A stretch of 12,511 nucleotides of DNA. Origin: Deltaproteobacteria bacterium (GTDB lineage: Bacteria > Desulfobacterota > B13-G15). A model generated the notes under the pieces. That model searched no databases. It worked only from the letters and a program-made list of their open reading frames with translations, and was not told the origin of the DNA. The first letter of the stretch is position 1; the number at the start of each line of letters is the position of its first letter. This document shows, piece by piece, positions 7,485 through 12,511 of this stretch. A program made the translations under genes and the position numbers. The DNA is taken from positions 1 through 12,511 of the forward strand of contig QMLA01000006.1 in assembly GCA_003646585.1 (NCBI GenBank), read 5' to 3'.

Positions 7485-8717
7485 TTACCTTGTTACCCCA
7501 AGGGATCTATCGGCGACCGCAGCTTCTTCCTCGGATTCGCTGTAAACTGGCATTCGGTTGACCACCCACCTGAAGGCCCAGATCTCGGTGAGCACTATGG
7601 CGGCCGTAATCCATATCTCTATCAGGGAAGGATAGTACCTCTGGCTCAGGGGCAGATACCACCTGTAGGCGATGAGCACGTAGTTGAAGCGGTTGAGGAT
7701 TATCCCGATCATGGTCCAGAGGGCCGCCACCTTTATGGCCGTGAAGTTCTCCCTCCTGATTCCCCTTATGAACAGCAGCGCTGGAAATAGCACAAAGCCC
7801 AAGACCTCCACCAGATACCATCCGCCCATCGGCGAGGCGATGTAACGCCACCCATAGCCGTGCACAAATACCAGGGCCTTAAGGAACAGATAGGCGAACA
7901 TCGCCCCCACACAGCCCCGGGCCAGCCCCAGGAGGATCGAAGGATGGGCATGATGTACCTCTTCGGGGATCCTGTATTTGAACACCCTGTGGCTGATGGA
8001 GCCCTCAAAGATCACCATGGAGAGGCCGCCGAAGATGCTGGAGACGAAATAGAGCACCGGGATGAACTCGGTCCACCAAAGGGGATGGATCTTGTTCTTG
8101 GCCATCAGCACGAGCGCCCCAAGGCCCGATTGATGAAGGGTGGACAGGGTCACCCCGAAGATCACCGCCCCCAGGGTCAACCCCGAGAGGACCCTGCGGA
8201 GGTATTTGAGACCCAGCCACTCGGCGATGATCGGAGAAAACTCTATCAGTTCGGTGAGCATGTAAAGGAGGAAGTGCCAGGCCACAAGCCAAAGGACGGA
8301 ATTGTAACCGAACTTGTTGCCTATTATGGGGTTGAATATATTCCACCACCTTCCTAGGTCGAGGAATATGGCCCCTGCATAGAACATGTAGGCCAGAAGG
8401 CCATTCAGGACCGTCGCCCTGATGATGGGGTGATATTTTTCGTTGCGGAGCACATAGACCACGAAGGTCAGACAATACGCCCCCCCTGCAAAGGCCACGC
8501 CACACATCACATCAAAGGCGATCCATATCCCCCACGGGAAGTCCTGCGAGAGGTTCGTGGTCGCCCCGAGCCCCTTCCACAGCCTCAACACGATGAGCAC
8601 TATCCCTATGAGGATTATGGGGGCCGTGATGACATTGAAGGGGGTGAAAATTGGTCCCTTGGGCTTAAGCTCCTGCAGTATGAACTTCCGTATCTCCTTT
8701 GGACTACGCTCCAGCAT
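7485..8717 (-). CDS. HybB/NrfD-family quinone-interacting integral membrane protein
   Basis: The protein (410 aa) is highly hydrophobic, with about nine or ten transmembrane helices, matching the polysulfide-reductase NrfD/HybB family. Recognisable segments include KPKGPIFTPFNVI near the N-terminus, FPWGIWIAFDVMCGVAFAGGAY, and STLHQSGLGALVLMAKNKIHPLWWTEFIPVLYF, very like HybB of hydrogenase-2 and HmcC. These proteins bind menaquinol/menaquinone near the periplasmic face without their own cofactor and pass electrons to an attached [4Fe-4S] protein. The gene starts two bases after the stop of the iron-sulfur gene, with a GGAGGAGG ribosome site inside that gene's end. No hydrogenase subunits are nearby, so the electron partner is presumably the tetraheme cytochrome encoded next. 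Confidence 0.93.
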   Translation of the reverse strand: MLERSPKEIRKFILQELKPKGPIFTPFNVITAPIILIGIVLIVLRLWKGLGATTNLSQDFPWGIWIAFDVMCGVAFAGGAYCLTFVVYVLRNEKYHPIIRATVLNGLLAYMFYAGAIFLDLGRWWNIFNPIIGNKFGYNSVLWLVAWHFLLYMLTELIEFSPIIAEWLGLKYLRRVLSGLTLGAVIFGVTLSTLHQSGLGALVLMAKNKIHPLWWTEFIPVLYFVSSIFGGLSMVIFEGSISHRVFKYRIPEEVHHAHPSILLGLARGCVGAMFAYLFLKALVFVHGYGWRYIASPMGGWYLVEVLGFVLFPALLFIRGIRRENFTAIKVAALWTMIGIILNRFNYVLIAYRWYLPLSQRYYPSLIEIWITAAIVLTEIWAFRWVVNRMPVYSESEEEAAVADRSLGVTR

Positions 8718-8719
8718 CT

Positions 8720-9559
8720 CTATTCCTCCTCCTTCTTAGTGAGCTGACTTAGGGCCAACATCATGGAAGGCCAAAGGACGAAGATGAAGGGGACCGCATA
8801 GAGGAACCCCGTGGTGTACTCTGGATAGGGCTTCATGCCGAGATTGGTCTGGAAGCCCAACTGCTCAAAGGGTACCGCCGAAAGATAAAGGAATCCGGTA
8901 CCCCCGACCTCATGTTCACCGTAAATGTGGGGATAATAGCGGTCGGGGTGGGTGTAGATCCTGGTCCTCGCCTCATGGATCAAATCCCTGCGGGGACCGA
9001 AGATCAGGGCCTCCTGGGGACAGGCCTCCACACAGGCCGGGATCTTGCCCTCCTTGAAACGCTCCCAGCACATATCGCACTTCTTTATCTCGGGGATCGC
9101 CTTCTCGTACTCGAACTTGGGGATGTCAAAGGGACAGGATACCATGCAGAGCCTGCACCCCATGCAATTCTTGGCCCATGTGACCTGCCCGGTGGGACGT
9201 TTCACCATCGCCTTGACCAGACACGCAGCCACACACGCCGGCTGATTGCAGTGCATGCACTGGATCTTTACGAAGACCTCCCCCTTCTCGGTCTCAAAAC
9301 GATTGACCACCGTCAACTGGGTCGTGCTGGGCCTCCTCTTCCTCTCAAAAACCCTCTCGTCCCCGACCTCCGGAACGGGAAGCCCATGACTCTCGGCACA
9401 GGCAACCTCACAGCTCCTACACCCGATACAACGCGTCGTGTCCACCAAAATGCCCATGAACTCGACCCCGGGCCTCTCCTCGGCCCGAACCCCTAAAGGA
9501 CCCAATCCCATACCCAAAACCCCTGCTCCTAAAGCCTTGAGAAAACTCCGTCTGTCCAT
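8720..9559 (-). CDS. Tat-exported 4x[4Fe-4S] iron-sulfur protein with C-terminal anchor (HybA/DsrO-like)
   Basis: The 279-residue protein begins with a twin-arginine signal (DRRSFLK at 2-8, hydrophobic stretch to about 24). It carries sixteen cluster cysteines in four groups: 44/47/50/54 (CIGCRSCEVAC), 101/104/109/113 (CMHCNQPACVAAC), 132/135/138/142 (CMGCRLCMVSC) and 161/164/176/180. This is the FdnH/HybA/DsrO ferredoxin fold, which wires electrons along four clusters. A C-terminal helix (about 251-273) followed by KKEEE would anchor it in the inner membrane, as in HybA. It is the first gene of the operon and should sit on the periplasmic side of the NrfD-type subunit. A ribosome site of AGG-rich bases lies 6-15 bases before the ATG, about 33 bases below a -24/-12 promoter. 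Confidence 0.94.
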   Translation of the reverse strand: MDRRSFLKALGAGVLGMGLGPLGVRAEERPGVEFMGILVDTTRCIGCRSCEVACAESHGLPVPEVGDERVFERKRRPSTTQLTVVNRFETEKGEVFVKIQCMHCNQPACVAACLVKAMVKRPTGQVTWAKNCMGCRLCMVSCPFDIPKFEYEKAIPEIKKCDMCWERFKEGKIPACVEACPQEALIFGPRRDLIHEARTRIYTHPDRYYPHIYGEHEVGGTGFLYLSAVPFEQLGFQTNLGMKPYPEYTTGFLYAVPFIFVLWPSMMLALSQLTKKEEE

Positions 9560-9602
9560 CCCTCTTCTCCCCCCTTTCGTGGTTCAATCCAAAACACAAA
9601 AA

Positions 9603-9618
9603 AGCAAGACCAATGCCA
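9603..9618 (-). promoter_or_regulatory. Sigma-54 (-24/-12) promoter of the Fe-S/NrfD/cytochrome/two-component operon
   Basis: Read on the minus strand the bases are TGGCATTGGTCTTGCT. The consensus is TGGCAC-N5-TTGCA/T; the invariant GG and GC are present with the required ten bases between them, and one of the defined bases differs (T for the last C of TGGCAC). The predicted start is near 9592, leaving a 33-base leader before the ATG at 9559. An operon promoted this way needs an NtrC-type activator, and one is encoded as its last gene. Confidence 0.82.
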
Positions 9619-9619
9619 C

Positions 9620-9647
9620 TTTTCACCATAATAACAAAAAGTGAAAA
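9620..9647. repeat. AT-rich segment with inverted repeat just upstream of the -24/-12 promoter
   Basis: TTTTCAC and GTGAAAA are separated by 14 bases, inside the most AT-rich stretch of the window (about 9612-9655). It lies immediately above the -24 box and between that box and the distal activator dyads. This is where a bend or an integration-host-factor site would be expected, but I do not see a good IHF consensus. It may be a second regulator site or simply flexible DNA. Confidence 0.3.
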
Positions 9648-9743
9648 ATTACACAAACCTTCCGGGAAATCCCCTTCCTGCTGAATTTCTCCACACAGTT
9701 TGGTGCCTCTCACCGCAGAACCCCTCTGGTTGCCGCGGGAAGG

Positions 9744-9760
9744 TGTTGGGAAATTCAACG
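9744..9760. promoter_or_regulatory. Putative activator site A (17-bp dyad) for the respiratory operon
   Basis: The sequence TGTTGGGAAATTCAACG has half-sites YGTYG and CRACR around a 7-base centre, matching that dyad at all ten defined positions. Its centre (9752) lies about 160 bases above the predicted sigma-54 start and 21 bases from the centre of site B, so the two fall on the same face of the helix. This distance and pairing are typical of enhancer sites for NtrC-type activators. Confidence 0.6.
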
Positions 9761-9764
9761 GCTT

Positions 9765-9781
9765 TGTCGAGGAATTCGACA
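9765..9781. promoter_or_regulatory. Putative activator site B (17-bp dyad) for the respiratory operon
   Basis: The sequence TGTCGAGGAATTCGACA matches YGTYG-N7-CRACR fully and has perfect 6-bp arms (TGTCGA/TCGACA). It agrees with site A at 12 of 17 positions, and all five differences are transitions. The centre (9773) is about 181 bases above the predicted transcription start. Its last three bases form part of the outer stem of the GC-rich hairpin that follows the upstream operon. Confidence 0.62.
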
Positions 9782-9807
9782 CCCCCCTGGGATTCCCAGG
9801 GGGGTGT
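9779..9807 (-). terminator. Very stable GC-rich hairpin after the GcvH-like operon, no U-tract on the sense strand
   Basis: A stem of about 12 uninterrupted base pairs (C9780-G9806 inward, core CCCCCCTGGG/CCCAGGGGGG) closes a 3-base loop, starting about ten bases after the stop codon of the membrane GcvH-like gene. On the minus strand it is followed by CGAATTCCTCGAC, not by a T-run, so it is not a textbook intrinsic terminator. It could be a 3'-end stabiliser, a pause site or a partial terminator allowing some read-through into the next operon. On the plus strand a T/G-rich stretch follows, but no plus-strand gene ends here. Confidence 0.5.
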
Positions 9808-9816
9808 TGGTTTTGG

Positions 9817-10515
9817 TTATGTTTCCGGGATGAGGAATTCGCGGGCTATATCGTCCCAGTTGTCCGGGGAGAGGGCGCGGGCGAAGCCGCTTATGGGAGC
9901 ACCGCCGTCTTGGTAGACCAGGCCCAGTTCTCCTCCGAGTCTCCTACCCAGGCGTTCCAGGGTGGTTTCTATCCAGCCCTTGAGGGTTTCGCCCTTAAGG
10001 AGGTTTCTCAGGTCCACCCTGGCGTTTTCGGGTTTGACCTTGAGGAGCCAGCCCTCTCCGTAGGGGTCCATGTTCAGCAGGGTGGGGTTTTCCAGGACCT
10101 TCCTGTTTATGGCAACCACCTCTCCGCTCACAGGCGAAAGCATCTCTATGGTCTTTCCCCCGATGACCATCCTCCATCCGATGTCTCCCTGTTTCACCTT
10201 GGAGCCCACCGTGGGCAATTCCACCGCATCGGGTCTCCCCACCAGCTTCTGGGCGAAATCGTCAACTCCCACCTTGAGGAGGCCGTCCTCGGGAAGGGCC
10301 CAGCTATGGCCCTGGTGATAGTAGATCCCCTGGGGGAAGTTGAACCATCCCCACAGCACCGAAGCGGCCCTCCCGACTAGCCTCATTCCGGCCCTCACCG
10401 GACCCCTTACCAGCCTCCACACCGGCACTATCGAGATCAAGAAGAGGATAACCAGGATGTACTCGATGCCTTTTGTGGCGAAGATGTCGACCCATTGATA
10501 TTGGAACAGTTCCAT
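9817..10515 (-). CDS. Membrane-anchored GcvH-like (lipoyl-domain fold) protein, lipoyl lysine position altered
   Basis: The protein has 232 residues. One transmembrane helix (about 17-36) is followed by WRLVRGPVRAGMR, so the rest should be cytoplasmic. Residues ~66-163 match glycine-cleavage H protein: GHSWALPEDGLLKVGVDDFAQKL, VELPTVGSKVKQGD, LSPVSGEVVAIN, NPTLLNMDPYGEGWLLKVKP. In real GcvH the lipoylated lysine lies seven residues before the S/A of [SA]PVSG (ESVKAASDIY). Here that place is G120 and the nearest lysine is K121, one residue off. About 70 extra C-terminal residues, ending in ALSPDNWDDIAREFL, are absent from GcvH but shared with the next protein upstream. The ATG at 10515 has AAGGAGG before it, overlapping the previous stop region. 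No gcvT or gcvP is nearby, so glycine cleavage is unlikely. Function unknown; a role tied to the neighbouring respiratory complex is inferred from context and shared promoter type. Confidence 0.85.
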   Translation of the reverse strand: MELFQYQWVDIFATKGIEYILVILFLISIVPVWRLVRGPVRAGMRLVGRAASVLWGWFNFPQGIYYHQGHSWALPEDGLLKVGVDDFAQKLVGRPDAVELPTVGSKVKQGDIGWRMVIGGKTIEMLSPVSGEVVAINRKVLENPTLLNMDPYGEGWLLKVKPENARVDLRNLLKGETLKGWIETTLERLGRRLGGELGLVYQDGGAPISGFARALSPDNWDDIAREFLIPET

Positions 10516-10527
10516 GGCTCGCCCTCC

Positions 10528-11454
10528 TTACAGTCGATTTTTCCCCTCAGCCGAGGTCTCCCCCAGCCTCAAAAACTCCCCGACTAAGGTCTGCCAATGG
10601 CGGGGATCGATCCCCTTCAACCAGTCCCTGCTCGGTTCCCCTCCATCTGCCAGGGTTTCCTCCCCGGACCCAAGGAGGGAACAGAGCCTCTGGACCTCCT
10701 GGGAAAGCCATCGTCTCGCCTCCTCGGCCGGCATCAGCTCCCCGATCTTCCCCTGGGGCTTGACCTTGAGCAGCCATCCCCTGCCGTAAGGATCGCAGTT
10801 CAGAAGCGACGGGTCCTCCTTCAGTTCCCCATTCCCCTCGATGACCTCGCCCTCGAAGGGCAGGGTCAGCTCGAGCGTCCCCTTTTCGGTCTCCAGGACC
10901 AGCAGGCCTTCCCCCTTCCTTATGGCCTCACCGGTCCCGGGCAGGGATACCCTCCTTACGAGGCCAATCAGGAACTGGGCAAAGTCATCCAGACCCAGCC
11001 TCAACCCCTCCCCTTCCTCCCTCACCCAGAAGTGCGCCTTCAGGTATTTGGCCCTGGGATCCACCAGGAATCCCCTCACCGAGCCGTAAGGTCCCGCCGA
11101 AAGGTCGCCCCGGCTCACGGTCAGAAAGAGGGGGCATTCCCTGTATCTCTCGGTACAGCAGAGATTGTCCGGATCGTAAACCCCCGAGACGGTGATCTTC
11201 TTTGCGGGGAAGAGCTTGCAGTAGGTCATCGTCTCCAGCTCCACGAAGGGGCAGATCCTCTTCTGTTCACCCCTCTCCTTATCGGCCACCTCCCGGTAGA
11301 TGGGGCAACGGCGGTAGTTGCCCTTGAGGCAGAAGTTCTCGGGGGAGTAAAGCCTGTCAAAGGGAAGGGGCTTCTTAAGGGGGAAGGCCCTGCAGAGGAC
11401 CACCTTCTCCTCCTCGAGAAAGGGACAGACGGTATTTGACAGTCGCTTCTGCAT
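10528..11454 (-). CDS. Soluble GcvH-like protein with two N-terminal Cys-rich repeats, lipoyl lysine kept
   Basis: The protein (308 aa) has no signal or membrane helix. Residues 10-50 and 68-107 are tandem copies of a module with four conserved cysteines: C10/C21/C42/C50 and C68/C79/C99-C100/C107. Both begin CPF, have Cx10C, an xFPxKK stretch and an Y-[SD]-P-[ED]-N segment, and end in CP. They may hold metal or an Fe-S cluster. The GcvH-like domain (about 138-233) has HFWVREEGEGLRLGLDDFAQ, ETEKGTLELTLPFEGEV and DPYGRGWLLKVKP. K191 in ETEK falls exactly at the lipoyl-lysine place of the ESVK motif. The C-terminal extension (about 248-297, DGGEP, DPRHWQTLVGEFL) matches that of the membrane-anchored paralogue. 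An upstream in-frame codon would add 30 residues, but the ATG at 11454 has GGAGG directly before it and lies five bases after the preceding stop. Function unknown. Confidence 0.85.
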   Translation of the reverse strand: MQKRLSNTVCPFLEEEKVVLCRAFPLKKPLPFDRLYSPENFCLKGNYRRCPIYREVADKERGEQKRICPFVELETMTYCKLFPAKKITVSGVYDPDNLCCTERYRECPLFLTVSRGDLSAGPYGSVRGFLVDPRAKYLKAHFWVREEGEGLRLGLDDFAQFLIGLVRRVSLPGTGEAIRKGEGLLVLETEKGTLELTLPFEGEVIEGNGELKEDPSLLNCDPYGRGWLLKVKPQGKIGELMPAEEARRWLSQEVQRLCSLLGSGEETLADGGEPSRDWLKGIDPRHWQTLVGEFLRLGETSAEGKNRL

Positions 11455-11459
11455 CCCTC

Positions 11460-11666
11460 CTATTCCTCCTTGTCGGCCTTCTCCCCTCCGTCCGCCATCG
11501 TGAGGCCGAGTTCCATAGGGGCCATGCCCCTGCCAAGGGCCCATGCCCTCAGGGCCTCAAACCAGCCCCCCAGGGTTTTGCCCAGGGGATAAAAGACCAC
11601 AAGGCCCATGAACCCCACCACCAAGATCCCTATCGCCACAAGGATTGCGATCTTCACGCCTGCCAT
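11460..11666 (-). CDS. Small single-helix membrane protein, first gene of the GcvH-like operon
   Basis: The product has 68 residues, with a hydrophobic helix at about 4-27 (VKIAILVAIGILVVGFMGLVVF), an amphipathic stretch (GGWFEALRAWALG) and an acidic/charged tail (EKADKEE). No known family is recognised. The ATG at 11666 is chosen because AAGGAGG lies eight bases upstream; an in-frame GTG nine bases earlier would overlap that ribosome site. It follows the -24/-12 promoter by about 28 transcribed bases and precedes the Cys-rich GcvH-like gene by five bases, so it belongs to the same unit. A membrane assembly or docking role is possible but is inference only. Confidence 0.75.
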   Translation of the reverse strand: MAGVKIAILVAIGILVVGFMGLVVFYPLGKTLGGWFEALRAWALGRGMAPMELGLTMADGGEKADKEE

Positions 11667-11704
11667 TTCCTTCACCTCCTTTCCAAAAGGTTCTACCCCT
11701 TCAC

Positions 11705-11720
11705 TGCAAGGGCCGTGCCA
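11705..11720 (-). promoter_or_regulatory. Consensus-perfect sigma-54 (-24/-12) promoter of the GcvH-like operon
   Basis: Read on the minus strand the bases are TGGCACGGCCCTTGCA, identical to the sigma-54 consensus TGGCACG-N4-TTGC[AT] at every defined position. The predicted transcription start is near 11694, 28 bases before the ATG at 11666. Two dyads related to those of the respiratory operon lie upstream, with centres about 86 and 107 bases from the start. Confidence 0.9.
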
Positions 11721-11771
11721 AAGCCTTTCCCCTCTCCCTGCAGCAGCCGAAGGGATTGCGGGAAGGGGGTG

Positions 11772-11788
11772 TGCTGATCAATTCAACA
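11772..11788. promoter_or_regulatory. Putative activator site C (17-bp dyad) for the GcvH-like operon
   Basis: TGCTGATCAATTCAACA matches YGTYG-N7-CRACR at nine of ten defined positions and shares the AATTCRAC core with sites A and B. The centre is at 11780, about 86 bases above the predicted start. The offset between this distance and that of site A (160) is 74 bases, close to seven helical turns, so the phasing against the promoter is kept. Confidence 0.55.
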
Positions 11789-11792
11789 CCTG

Positions 11793-11809
11793 TGTCCGCT
11801 TTTTCAACG
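11793..11809. promoter_or_regulatory. Putative activator site D (17-bp dyad), overlapping the archaemetzincin stop
   Basis: TGTCCGCTTTTTCAACG matches YGTYG-N7-CRACR at nine of ten defined positions, with a T-rich instead of AATT centre. Its centre (11801) is 21 bases from that of site C, the same spacing as between sites A and B. The last six bases overlap the 3' end of the archaemetzincin gene. It is the weakest of the four sites on its own and is called mainly for its spacing. Confidence 0.45.
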
Positions 11810-12346
11810 CTTGAGGGCTTTCAGGAGGAAGTCCTTGCATCCCCTGCAGAGGCCCATTCCCTTTTGATCCACCGCCAAGACGTTGTGGGCCACCGACATC
11901 ACGCATTCCCTCTGGGAGCAGTGGATCAGGCCGAAGGTGTGGCCGAGCTCGTGTTTTATCTCCTTTATGAGCCTGCGGTGAAGGAGGGCCAGGTTGGGGG
12001 GGAGGCTGTAGAATTCCTGCCTCAGGCGGGCCAAAGACACGATCCCCACCTTTCCACCCAGTTGGGCCTCGCCGAACACGAAGGTGAGGATGGGGATGAA
12101 GAGGTCCACATCCACTATCAGGAGGGCCTTTTCGGCCTTTGGGGGGACTTTCTTCAGCAGTCCCTTGAGGATCATGGTCGAGTGGAACTGCCGCCTGTTG
12201 GCGTCAAAATAAGGGCGGAGATCGATCTTGATCTTCTGGACCCTGGTGGGGAGGAGGAATTCCTCTTCGACCTGAAGCCTTATCGCCTCGGTGTCCACCT
12301 CGTCGAGGTTTTCGCGAAAAAGCAGATATATGAACCTCTCTCCCAA
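11804..12346 (-). CDS. amzA: Archaemetzincin-family zinc metalloprotease
   Basis: The 180-residue protein carries the full archaemetzincin signature: HELGHTFGLIH (H132, E133, H136, H142) for the catalytic zinc, followed directly by the family-specific second metal site C143, C148 with the Met-turn M150, and C167/C170 (CRGC). The family is common in archaea, with scattered bacterial members, and its physiological substrates are unclear. There is no signal peptide, so it is cytoplasmic. The length is normal. The start is a TTG at 12346 with GGGGGAGG ending three bases before it, a rather short gap; no better in-frame ATG or GTG is near. The next operon has its own promoter, so this gene is probably only a neighbour. 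The promoter was not identified and would lie in or beside the divergent tRNA gene. Confidence 0.92.
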   Translation of the reverse strand: MGERFIYLLFRENLDEVDTEAIRLQVEEEFLLPTRVQKIKIDLRPYFDANRRQFHSTMILKGLLKKVPPKAEKALLIVDVDLFIPILTFVFGEAQLGGKVGIVSLARLRQEFYSLPPNLALLHRRLIKEIKHELGHTFGLIHCSQRECVMSVAHNVLAVDQKGMGLCRGCKDFLLKALKR

Positions 12347-12357
12347 GGTCCTCCCCC

Positions 12358-12386
12358 TGGACAGCGGGGGAATTTTGCGTTATTTT
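12358..12386 (+). promoter_or_regulatory. Putative sigma-70 promoter of tRNA-Pro
   Basis: TGGACA (12358-12363, 5/6 match to the -35 box) is separated by 17 bases from TATTTT (12381-12386, 4/6 match to the -10 box). Transcription would start about 12392-12394, only a few bases before the mature tRNA end at 12396. The spacing is ideal, but the call rests only on box matches. Confidence 0.45.
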
Positions 12387-12395
12387 AACAAAGGT

Positions 12396-12472
12396 CGGGA
12401 TGTGGCTCAGCCTGGTAGAGCACCGCGTTCGGGACGCGGGGGTCGCTGGTTCAAATCCAGTCATCCCGACCA
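12396..12472 (+). tRNA. tRNA-Pro (anticodon CGG), CCA encoded
   Basis: A complete 77-base cloverleaf is visible. The acceptor stem is CGGGATG/CATCCCG with discriminator A and encoded CCA. The D arm is GCTC/GAGC. The anticodon arm CCGCG-TTCGGGA-CGCGG reads anticodon CGG, flanked by U33 and G37 as expected for proline tRNAs. The T arm GCTGG-TTCAAAT-CCAGT closes with a G-U pair. It decodes CCG. The 39 bases that follow to the window end contain a short T-run (GATTTTTA, which could aid termination) and nothing else I can identify. Confidence 0.96.
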
Positions 12473-12511
12473 TTGATTTTTATGTGGACTTTGGGGTTGA
12501 AGCCCTTAATC

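Noticed and set aside
6610..7545. 311-aa plus-strand frame
   Set aside because: It is antisense to the kinase and tetraheme cytochrome genes, both confirmed by motifs; no ribosome site or recognisable domain.
9817..11454. Annotation of the two GcvH-like genes as glycine cleavage system components
   Set aside because: Neither gcvT nor gcvP is present, one protein has a membrane helix and lacks lysine at the lipoyl position, and both have extra domains that GcvH lacks.
11455..11544. 30-residue N-terminal extension of the Cys-rich GcvH-like protein
   Set aside because: It overlaps the 68-aa membrane gene in another frame and is low-complexity; the ATG at 11454 has a strong adjacent ribosome site.
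12204..12473. 89-aa minus-strand frame beginning with a TGFEPATPASRTRCSTRLS-like string
   Set aside because: Its N-terminal part is the antisense translation of the tRNA-Pro gene, a well-known spurious prediction, and the rest lies out of frame inside the archaemetzincin gene.
1..12511. CRISPR array, insertion sequence, prophage or integration site at the tRNA
   Set aside because: No direct-repeat array, transposase or integrase frame, or duplicated tRNA end was seen; gene order and base use look uniform.

Overview
The window looks like the chromosome of a Gram-negative, anaerobically respiring bacterium. The signs are a lipoprotein lytic transglycosylase, a Tat-exported iron-sulfur protein, several multiheme c-type cytochromes and sigma-54 regulation. 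The style (short intergenic gaps, strong Shine-Dalgarno sites, AGG/AGA arginine codons, an archaemetzincin) fits a thermophilic Desulfobacterota-like or Nitrospirota-like lineage, but the lineage is an inference and weakly supported.

Layout. (1) 2-850, + strand: 3' part of aspS. (2) 847-2316, - strand: an MltD-type transglycosylase, interlocked stop-to-stop with aspS. (3) 2454-4167, + strand: a heptaheme cytochrome c with an EF-hand and a C-terminal membrane anchor, followed by a b561-type cytochrome b. Together they look like a membrane quinone/cytochrome c module. (4) 9559-4164, - strand: an operon of Tat-exported 4x[4Fe-4S] protein, HybB/NrfD-type quinone-site membrane protein, small tetraheme cytochrome c, a histidine kinase with two c-heme motifs in its periplasmic domain, and an NtrC-family sigma-54 activator. 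(5) 11666-9817, - strand: a 68-residue membrane protein, a soluble Cys-rich GcvH-like protein and a membrane-anchored GcvH-like protein. (6) 12346-11804, - strand: archaemetzincin. (7) 12396-12472, + strand: tRNA-Pro(CGG).

The most interesting result is regulatory. Both operon (4) and operon (5) start with a -24/-12 (sigma-54) promoter; the one before operon (5) matches the consensus at every defined base. Upstream of each lies a pair of related 17-bp dyads (YGTYG-N7-CRACR), and in both pairs the centres are exactly 21 bp apart. The natural candidate to bind them is the sigma-54 activator encoded at the end of operon (4). Its partner kinase appears to carry covalent heme in the periplasm.

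Working model (inference): a heme-based redox sensor and a sigma-54 activator switch on their own operon, encoding a periplasm-facing quinone/Fe-S/cytochrome c complex. They also switch on a companion operon of two paralogous, non-glycine-cleavage GcvH-like proteins plus a small membrane protein. No glycine cleavage genes (gcvT, gcvP), hydrogenase or lipoate ligase are in the window. What the GcvH-like proteins do is unknown, and they are the best candidates for an undescribed component.
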